Assembly: GCA_014529385.2 (NCBI GenBank)
Contig: CM043952.1
Span: forward strand, 64,034,870 to 64,098,869
Reading direction: 5' to 3'
DNA length: 64,000 bases
Source of the DNA: Adiantum capillus-veneris
Taxonomy: Eukaryota; Streptophyta; Polypodiopsida; Polypodiales; Pteridaceae
The translations under genes were made by a program, and so were the position numbers. The notes beneath the pieces are model-generated. The model was not told the origin of the DNA and ran no database searches. It saw only the letters and a list, made by a program, of their open reading frames with translations. Of the stretch, positions 55,683 to 64,000 are shown in pieces. How positions within the stretch are numbered: the first letter of the stretch is position 1; each line of letters starts with the position of its first letter.

Positions 55683-57638
55683 TCATGTACCATCAAAAGG
55701 TATATCTTCCAATGAGAGTGTTTTTCGATCCTTCGTGATATTTGGTGCCTTAGTTGAATCTTCATCTTGTAGTACCAAGCTCAAAGATTTACATGGTATT
55801 GTAGTTGTTTGTTGCTCTTGTAGATCCTCTGGTAGAACTCGACTCAAGTAAGGCTTTAATCGATACCCATTCACCTTCTTGGGGTGCTCCTTGCCATCCA
55901 AATCTATGAGTTGATAGTAGCGTGAACAGTAGGCCTTCTTTAAAATGTAGGGACCCTGCCATCTAGTATTGAACTTCACATCAAAGAAATTGTCAAGGAG
56001 ATTATCGTACCTTAGCACCAAATCTCCTTTCTTGATCCCTTTGTCTTTCACCTTTTGTTGAGCTTGTACTTTATTTGTGTAGCTTTTCTTTTATAGCACT
56101 CATAAGCCGCCTCCCGTTTCCATTCTAGTTCTGCTAGGGTGAGAAGGCGATCTTCCCATGCTGCTTCTTCTCCTTGTGCCACCTTTCCATGAAGTCGCAT
56201 CATTGGAATTTTGAGCTCGATGGGTTGCAAAGCTTCTTGACCATAGACTAGGTGGAAGGGTGTGAACTCTGTCGCTTCCTTGTAGGTAGTTCGATAGGCC
56301 CACAATGCTCCATCCAACAAGTCATCCCATAGCTTTGTCTTGTTCTTTACCATCTTTCGGATGATTCCTGCAATGATGTCATTAGCCTTCTCTACCAAAC
56401 CATTTGACTGAGGATAGTAGGGTGTGCTATGCCGATTTAGAATGTGAATCTCATTATAAACTTCTGTGAGCAAGCCCTTCCTAAATCCTGGACCATTATC
56501 AGAAACGATCTCCAAAGGTGTGCCAAATTTGCAACAAACGTGAGTGTACACAAACTTGCTAACTGTCCTCTCATTTACTCTTGCCACACTTTGAGCTTCT
56601 ACCCACCTAGTCATGTAGTCTATGGCCACCAAGATATACAATTTTCCATTTTTAGTCCTAGGCAATGGACCCATAGCATCAATGCCCCATTTTTCAAACG
56701 GACCATTTGCAAGGACTAACTGACGTGGACCATGTAACAGATGCTTGTTTCCATTAATCTGACAATTGTGGTAGCTTTTACACCAATGTTGAACATCAAT
56801 GTGCAAGCTTGGCCAAACATACCCGGCAAGCAAAATCTTTTTTGCAGTGAGTTCCTGTGCAAAATGACCACCACACGTTTCCTCATGCAAACCTTCAAGA
56901 ATGGCTGGAATCTCCTTGGTTGTCGGTATTCTCCTCCAAACTTGATCTTTTCCTCTTTGGTAGAGGGCACCTTCCAAAAAAAAATACGAACTCGCCTTCT
57001 TAATGAGCCTCCTCTTTTGAGCCTTTGTGAAGCCTTTTGGAAACTCGCCCTCTAAAATGTAGCTCACAATGGGGTCCAATGATCCCCTGGTATCTTGGTT
57101 GCTTTATCATTGTTGCTACCATGATGACCTGCACTTCACCATCAACACATGCAACTGGTTTTTGGGCAAGCAAATCAGCATCTTCATTTTGTTTCCTAGG
57201 AATATGATACAATTGTACTTCTTCAATTTGATTGAAGAGTTTATGGATGCCTTAGCCTTTCATTCTTACAAGCCCAAATACCTAAAATTTGATTCACAAT
57301 GAGAAGTGCATCCCCTTTTACCATGAGACGTCGTATCTTTTGAGAAACACACATCTGCAAACCATGGATTAGTATGTCGTACTCTGCTTCATTGTTTCTC
57401 GTGGAACCGGGAAAATTCACATGCTCTTTCATAACAACCTCACCATTTGAATCAAGCAACACAAGCCCTCCCCCTGCTTTTCCTGTAGCCTTCTTAATGC
57501 TCCATCAAAGAACAAGGTGAATGCATTAGGTAAATGCCTTGGTGGTGGTAAGGGTAGGGTTTTTACTTCAGGCACCATGATGTTCCTTTCATGCACTCTA
57601 TAGGTGAGAATCCCTGCTAATTGTGCACGTTGTCGTGC
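55683..57638 (-). pseudogene. Gypsy pol end: second RNase H plus integrase (Tat/Athila-like), cut by LTR insertion
   Basis: In sense, 57638-57241 carries an RNase H (TLFFDGALRR, then after a frameshift LLDSNGEVVMKEHVNFPGST and NNEAEYDILIHGLQ). This is typical of the extra RNase H of the Ogre/Tat/Athila branch, placed between RT-RH and integrase. Then comes a 343-codon integrase frame (56048-57079): the zinc site HEETCGGHF and WCKSYHNCQI, core WGIDAMGPLP, IVSDNGPGF and PYYPQSNGLVEKAND. The end domain is at 55683-56051 (NTRWQGPYILKKAY). One zinc-site Cys appears to be Tyr (YHNC). The RT and everything upstream are absent, because the sequence stops at the LTR starting at 57639. Confidence 0.88.
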
Positions 57639-59654
57639 TGTGACACGTACATAGTGGGAACGCATGCTACAAGAGTTATCTTGTAACTTTTTAGATACAT
57701 AGTTATATTTTCTATAATGTACATATGCATATTTAAGTATAATAATATGCTTTCTATCTCATCCTATTATTTATCTCAAGGGTAACCTATTCTTACTTTA
57801 CCATCAGAAAATACTATGGAAAAAGCGTCAATAGCTCCGCCTCTTTAACTTGGGGCAAAAAGCATTGATTCTTTATTTCTACTATCTCATTATCATCTCA
57901 CACCTTAGCTAGATCCTATATCTAGGGTAAACTCCAATATATATATATTCTATGTATTTTTCTTATATTTCTTTCTAAATAGCTACTAGGAGGGAATCAA
58001 ATCCTAGTGGGACACTACGTGGCATGATTTCAAAGATACACTTATTTTAATGCATTATTGCAAGCATGATTACAAAACTTTGTCAAGGAGCAATGTCATG
58101 ATTTCATATCGCATGAGGTGTCCTTTGGAATCAAATGAAAGTCTAGGCTAAGGGGACCACAGGAAGACTTTTGCTCTGCCAGAAATGGATCCTATTTTGA
58201 TGATTTTTTAACACAAGGTTCCAATCCAAATTGGAAAACGATTGTAAAATGAAAATCGTAGCTAAAGAGCTGAAGTTTCTGCCCATATTTTTACATTTTT
58301 ATTTGGAGCCACGATTGAAAAGATATGATCAAAATACTTGACCCCAGTCTGCCCACATCATGCAGGGACAACTCATTTCCAACTTTTTCAGTTTCTGTTC
58401 ACATTGGCTCTTCTCTTCTTGTGTAAACCCTTGGGGGTTCCCTTCACCTATAAAAGGGGACCTCTTCTTCCTTGAAAAGAACTCAAGCATTCAAGCCATT
58501 GATGAGAGGAATTCATGAGGGAGTGAGTAGTAATGCCAAATTGTACTTAGCCATTAACATAAGCCTAGGCCTACACTTTCTCCTAGAAGAAGACTAGCCA
58601 TTCTTGCAACAAGATAAGCTTGGAAGATCAACTCTAATCAAATAAGGTCTTGCACTTGGTGTATCTCAATCAAAGTGGAATTCTCCACTCTTCTTCTCTC
58701 TCCATCAATAATGGTGCCGAAGGGTTTGTCAAGTAAAATGTGTTCTACATTGATGTTTTCTTGATTTCTTGTTGTTTTCTTTTTAATCTCTAATCCAACA
58801 TATATATATATATATATATATATGTATCTAATATCATATCCTTAACCAAACCTATCTCTCTCATTCTTAGTAATTCATCCTCTCTACAAATTCTAGGTTC
58901 TCTTTGCTACAGGTACATCTCTACCCGCAGTATCCTTATTGCGTACGGGCAAGAATAGGGCTTGGGAGGAAAACTTCTCATCTCTTCACTTCTCTCATAT
59001 CTACATTTCTCACATACTATCCTAGATGAATAACCCACATGATGATCATTTCTATCGCTTTCAATCTGTACGATATATTATAATTAACGTATGGATTAGG
59101 CGTAAAATACACTTTCAACAACGTATAGTGTTTCTCTTTGGCTCAGAAAGGCTTAATAAAATACTTCTATCACCGGATCCCATCATACTACCTCTCATAG
59201 ACTATAACTTTTCTTTTGACGTAAGTGTAGTTATCTTGCTATGAACCAAGAGGATTTGTACACACAATTAATCCCAATCACTAGAGAAAATATATATATT
59301 ATGGTAAGCACAAAACTACAATTCCAAAGAACAATTCGTAGCCTATTTGGTAAGCTAAGATTGAATGCCATTAACTCATCTATTAACCCTTTCATATTAC
59401 CCATGATACGATATGACCATAGCCTTAATGTTTTCATCTTCGTGTTGTTTTGACATTTTCTTTTGTGTTCTTTCTTTGTGTGTGTGAGTGCAAGAGAGAA
59501 AGAGTGGGTCTTCTTTGATTGCACTTCTTTCCAAACCCTAGTCTTCATGGCATCTATGGTTTAACTCCTTCTTATAGTTTTTGTTGAGTTCTCTCACAAA
59601 CTCTCACAGCCATAAGCCCGGTGCTTTCCTAGCAAGACCTCAAATTTCTTGACA
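57639..59654 (+). repeat. 5' LTR of the pol-less element
   Basis: About 2016 bp. TATAAAAG at 58449-58456 marks the U3/R region; the expected start of transcription is near 58480. A (TA)n run lies at 58801-58823. The short open frames inside are not genes. Confidence 0.85.
58449..58456 (+). promoter_or_regulatory. LTR TATA box
   Basis: TATAAAAG, conserved in the second LTR at 62841-62848. Confidence 0.75.
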
Positions 59655-59660
59655 TATTTT

Positions 59661-59679
59661 TGGTGAACGCGACGCGAAC
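59661..59679 (+). other. Candidate primer binding site
   Basis: TGGTGAACGCGACGCGAAC lies six bases after the presumed LTR end. It starts TGG as expected for complementarity to a tRNA CCA end. I cannot name the tRNA. Confidence 0.5.
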
Positions 59680-59709
59680 AAGCCAGGGTGAGAGCAACTA
59701 TATGCTGAA

Positions 59710-62037
59710 ATGAAAGAGCTTGCAGACAGATTCAAATGGCTTGAAGAAGAAGACCGGATTCAAAAAGCAATTGAAAGCACTAGGCAATCCGTATATAATG
59801 AGCTTAACATATTCGAAGGCTATGATCCAAAAGGATATCTTGAGTGCTATGTAATGAGGCTTCAAGAAATTCCAGAAGCTCGGATGATTGTAACATTTGT
59901 TGAACTTGTGAGTGATGATTTCAAGCACCAAGTTCAAGACTATGAAAGTATATATGCAAGCAACTGGGGTGAGTTTTCTACAGCTATAACACATGTATGC
60001 TTGGAACATCAAGACCAAGAGATGGAGCAGAGTGGAAGTGGATGTGACCAGCTAGAGTTGGTGTCTCCTGTAAGCCATGCAAGTGTCAACACATCCATAC
60101 AGGCTAATTTAGAAGCAGTAATAGATGCATATCTTTTGCAAGATGCAAATTTATTGTATGCAGATGAAGCAGACATCGTGGAAGCTATTTATGCACGTTT
60201 GTGTCTTGTAACCTTCGTATCTCAACATAATGACTCTCATGATGCTATCCAAGCGCCTGAAACGGCTCAAAGCGACTTAGAGGATGATGCAAACTCGTCG
60301 GCTATGATAGATGATTTGGACTCTCCTTTTGATTCGTTTGAAGATGCACATGAGTGTATATACAAGGATGAGGATGCTATGGTTTTGACAGAGGATGTGA
60401 AGGGAAAACAGGTGGAAGACGACTATATTAGTGATGTGCTACAATCTACTTTTCAGCAGATCTAGGAACTTTTACCAAGTTTAGAAGAGCCGGATGCCTA
60501 TGCTGAAGACATATACCAGGATGAAGAAGTCATTATTATCAATGCTTTCCTATGTGAGTTTGATGTATGTGGTACTACCCAAATGGATATGCCTAGCTGC
60601 AAAAGTGCTAATTTAGAGGGGGTGACTAAAAATCTCTTCCTTTGTGAGTATAGCTCTGCTAGTAGCATTGCGGATTGTGAAGTACCTCAGCTAGACGAGG
60701 TGGAAGAAGAGGAGTGCATTGACATAGTAATATGTATGTCTTGTATATATGGGGTAGCAGATGTGATGCAGATGACTCATGAAATTGTGCCTTATTTAGA
60801 GCTAGATGCAGCAAGCTTTCACAATTCCATGGTAGAGGAAGGAATGACAGATGCAGATTCTCTGCATGAGGATTGGGGTTCTGCGGATGAAGCTATGAAT
60901 CTTCAAGTTCACAAATCAAAGATAGAGAAGTGTTTGGGAATCCTATATAGGTTGAAGTGACATCAGAGGATAGAGTAGAAGAGCAAGAAACCTCTTCGAA
61001 TATGGTCTGTGATTGGGGTGATATTTCTGATCTGTGTGAAGATGCAAATAAAGATGCTTTCCATAAAGTGCCTACTATACAGGGTTCTAAGAATTTCGAT
61101 TGCCTGCAGGTATGCAAACAATATCTGAGGCATAAAAGGGATTTAGGTCCTGTGTCACAGGGTATAAATTGCAAGCAGGTTTGTGAGCATCTATCTGCTA
61201 TGGATAGGAAGGGTATACATGGTGATGCCTTGAAGCAAGAAGAGGATGCTAGCTCTATGCTGACACTAGAGTCATGTAATGAAGAAGGGTTCTCCCTAGA
61301 TGAGTGGAGACATGATTCAATTGAAGATAATTTAGGGATGGGTCAAAAAGGAAGAAGGCGTGAAGATATTGTGTCAGAGACTAACTCCAAGGAGGTTTTT
61401 GAGCAGTCGGTTACAAGTGACCGGGAGCATACCTACCAGAATGATTTGGAAAGGAAATTAGACACCATATTTGAGAGGTATGCAAAGTTTTATGATGTAA
61501 AGCTGGAGAGGTATTTGGTAAAAGGTGAGAGAATTGATGAGAGGTTTACCATGCATATTTCTGAGGTTTCTCTTGATGTTGAGAAAGGCTATCTAGAGGA
61601 TTCTTCGAGAATGAAGATGCAGATTCAGACTTCTATGCGAAGAGGTACATATGTATTTACAGGTTGGTGAGAAGGTTGAAGTGCAGTTTCAAAAATCTTT
61701 CGAGTATATTACAGGAAGCCTGGAACTGTTTTTTGAAGAGGAGGATGAGGAACTTATGTCTCTTCATCATGAAGATTTTGCGCATAATGGAGATTTGTTA
61801 CAGATGTTTTGGAGACAGATGTATATAACAATTCCTTCTGATCCAAGAGGAATTAAAAGATGCGGAGAATCTCAATGCTTAGTACAATACAAGTTTTTGA
61901 GTTACCCATATGATCCTGGAGGAGGTCATGGGATGACAGGGGATACAATTGCTTTCACAAGTTACCATGAGGCTGGCACATGCCGAAGGATGTGCAGGTT
62001 TAGAGGGGGTGGATGCCGTACTGTGACACGTACATAG
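59710..62037 (+). pseudogene. Gag-like acidic protein of pol-less LTR element, with one stop and two frameshifts
   Basis: About 770 codons. The ATG at 59710 opens MKELADRFKWLEEEDRIQKA, a charged helix. FEGYDPKGYLECYVMRLQEI then resembles the start of a retrotransposon gag core. The rest is long, acidic and Asp/Glu/Ser-rich (for example SDLEDDANSSAMIDDLDS), without a CCHC knuckle or enzyme motif. A TAG at 60463 interrupts the frame, which continues unchanged to 60960. A shift near 60955 enters 60957-61670 and another near 61650 returns to the first frame, ending at 62037 inside the second LTR. The C-terminal RMCRFRGGGC is encoded by the polypurine tract. The function of the acidic part is unknown. 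Confidence 0.7.
61996..62021 (+). other. Polypurine tract region
   Basis: AGGTTTAGAGGGGGT followed by 11 bases, just before the second LTR. The purine run is where plus-strand synthesis would be primed; the spacing to the LTR is longer than usual. Confidence 0.5.
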
Positions 62038-63191
62038 TGGGAACGCATGCTACAAGAGTTATCTTGTAACTTTTTAGATACATAGTTATATTTTTTATAA
62101 TGTACATATGCATATTTAAGTATAATAATATGCTTTCTATCTCATCCTATTATTTATCTCAAGGGTAACCTATTCTTACTTTACCATCAGAAAATACTAT
62201 GGAAAAAGCGTCAATAGCTCCGCCTCTTTAACTTGGGACAAAAAGCATTGATTCTTTATTTCTACTATCTCATTATCATCTCACAACTTAGCTAGATCCT
62301 ATATCTAGGGCAAACTCCAATATATATATATATTCTATGTATTTTTCATATTTTTCTTATATTTCTTTCTAAATAGCTACTACTAGGAGGGAATCAAATC
62401 CTAGTGGGACACTAGGTGGCATGATTTCAAAGATACACTTATTTTAATGCATTATTGCAAGCATGATTACAAAACTTTGTCAAGGAGCAATGTCATGCTT
62501 TAAGGCATTGGGTATCCTTTGGAATCAAATGAAAGTCTAGGCTAAGGGGACCACATGAAGACTTTTGCTGCCAGAAATGGACCCTATTTTGATGATTTTT
62601 TTACACAAGGTTCCAATCCGAAATGAAAAACAATTTTAAAATGAAAATCGTATCTAACGAGATGAAGTTTCTGCCTATATTTTTACTTTTTTATTTGGAG
62701 CCACGGTTGAGGAGATATGATCAAAATAATTAACCCTAGTCTGTCCATATCATGCAGGGATAGCTCATTTTCAACTTTTTCAGTTTCTGTTCACATTGGC
62801 TCTTCTCTTCTTGTGTAAACCCTTGGGGGTTCCCTTCACCTATAAAAGGGGACCTCTTATTCCTTGAAAAGAACTCAAGAATTCAAGCCATTGATGAGAG
62901 GAATTCATGAGGGAGTGAGTAGTAATCCCAAATTGTACTTAGCCATTAACATAAGCCTAGGCCTACACTTTCTCCTAGAAGAAGACTAGCCATTCTTGCA
63001 ACAAGCTAACCTTGGAAGATCAACTCTAATCAAAGAAGGTCTTGCACTTGGTGTATCTCAATCAAAGTGGAATTCTCCACTCTTCTTCTCTCTCCATCAA
63101 TAATGGTGCCGAAGGGTTTGTCAAGTAAAATGTGTTCTACATTGATATTTTCTTGATTTCTTGTTGTTTTCTTTTTAATCTCTAATCCAGC

Positions 63192-63269
<78 letters not shown>

Positions 63270-64000
63270 CTAATATCATATCCTTAACCAAACCTATCTC
63301 TCTCATTCTTAGTAATTCATCCTCTCTACAAATTCTAGGTTCTCTTTGCTACAGGTACATCTCTACCCGCAGTATCCTTTTTGTGTACGGGCAAGAATAG
63401 GGCTTGGGAGGGAAACTTCTCATCTCTTCACTTCTCTCAAATCTACATTTCTCACATACTATCCTAGATGAATAACCCACATGATGATAATTTCTATCGC
63501 TTTCAATCTGTACGATCTATTATAATTAACGTATGGATTAGGAATAAAATACACTTTCAATAACGTATAGTGTTTCTATTTGGCCCAAAAAGGCTTAATA
63601 AAATACTTCTATCACCGGATCCCATCATACTACCTCTCATAGACTATAACTTTTCTTTTGACGTAAGCGTAGTTATCTTGGTATGAACCAAGAGGATTTG
63701 TACACACAATTAATCCCAATCACTAGACAAAATATATATATTAGGGTAAGCACAAAACTATAATTCCAAAGAACAATTCGTAGCCTATTTGGTCAGCCAA
63801 GATTGAATGCCATTAACTCATCTATTAACCCTTTCATATTACCCATGATACGATATGACCATAGCCTTGATGTTTTCATCTTCGTGTTGTTTTGACATTC
63901 TCTTTTGTGTTCTTTCTTTGTGTGTGTGAGTGCAAGAGAGAAAGAGTGGGTCTTCTTTGATTGCACTTCTTTCCAAACCCTAGTCTTCATGGCATCTATG
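62022..64000 (+). repeat. 3' LTR of the pol-less element, cut by window end
   Basis: It matches 57639-59600 with scattered substitutions. The TA run is about 72 bases (63194-63265) against 23 in the first LTR. From alignment, I estimate about 90 bp remain beyond the window. Confidence 0.9.
63194..63265 (+). repeat. (TA)n microsatellite in 3' LTR
   Basis: About 36 TA units at the position where the sister LTR has about 11. Confidence 0.95.

Larger units (their letters stand above)
57639..64000 (+). mobile_element. Large LTR retrotransposon with gag-like frame, no pol; right LTR runs off window
   Basis: The LTRs start at 57639 and 62022 with TGTGACACGTACATAGTGGG and are collinear to the window end. 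The first ends near 59654 (TTGACA), about 2.0 kb. The interior (59655-62021) holds a primer-site candidate, a long gag-like frame and a polypurine stretch. There is no protease, RT or integrase, so the element depends on another element's enzymes. It inserted into a gypsy pol; the left flank is CGTGC (57634-57638), while the right flank is out of view. Confidence 0.88.

Noticed and set aside
59231-59548. Minus-strand frame repeated at 63793-63990
   Set aside because: It lies within the two LTR copies and repeats only because the LTRs do.

Overview
The window is nuclear DNA from a land plant with a large, repeat-rich genome. A fern or another seed-free vascular plant seems most likely, but the sequence does not prove it. 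The evidence is one plant-type Ste20/MST kinase gene with GT-AG introns, one of them 19 kb; plant-style LTR retrotransposons (copia, a chromodomain gypsy, a gypsy with a second RNase H); L1-like LINEs; and many long CT/GA, CA and TA microsatellites. No bacterial-type operons, CRISPR arrays or convincing RNA genes were seen.

Layout. Positions 1-4815 hold the 5' part of an L1-like LINE on the minus strand (ORF1, then endonuclease and reverse transcriptase, with frameshifts). Positions 5575-31457 hold 17 exons of a SIK1/MST-like kinase on the plus strand, joined in frame to the stop codon; the N-terminal exon(s) were not found. Its intron at 9934-29118 is a stack of transposons. A LINE copy (minus) is split by a chromodomain gypsy (11973-18418, target duplication CCCAC) and interrupted by a pol-less LTR element (about 18840-21162). 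Next to it, a decayed gypsy integrase is split by a copia element (21928-26944, target duplication TAGAG). Then comes a second LINE ORF1 fragment (27850-28965).

Positions 31458-36639 hold an old copia-like LTR and a long minus-strand stretch that may be a decayed gene. A young copia (36640-42192, target duplication AGAAC, LTRs differing at 3 of 192 bases) lies at its upstream edge. Positions 42198-46990 hold microsatellites, a 26-base G run, a diverged 400-bp duplication and a hairpin-forming TAGCGACG cluster.

The least explained part is 47004-51008. It has two plus-strand genes that I cannot assign to a known family. The first is broken and ends in a ubiquitin-like fold. The second is an intact two-exon gene of 488 codons with its own TATA box. 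They are followed by twin hairpins with exactly 30-nt loops that flank a 166-bp tandem duplication.

Positions 52025-57638 hold minus-strand gypsy parts in the order pol, LTR-like, gag. Position 57639 to the window end is an LTR element with 2-kb LTRs and a gag-like, acidic reading frame but no pol, inserted into the gypsy pol; its second LTR runs off the window.
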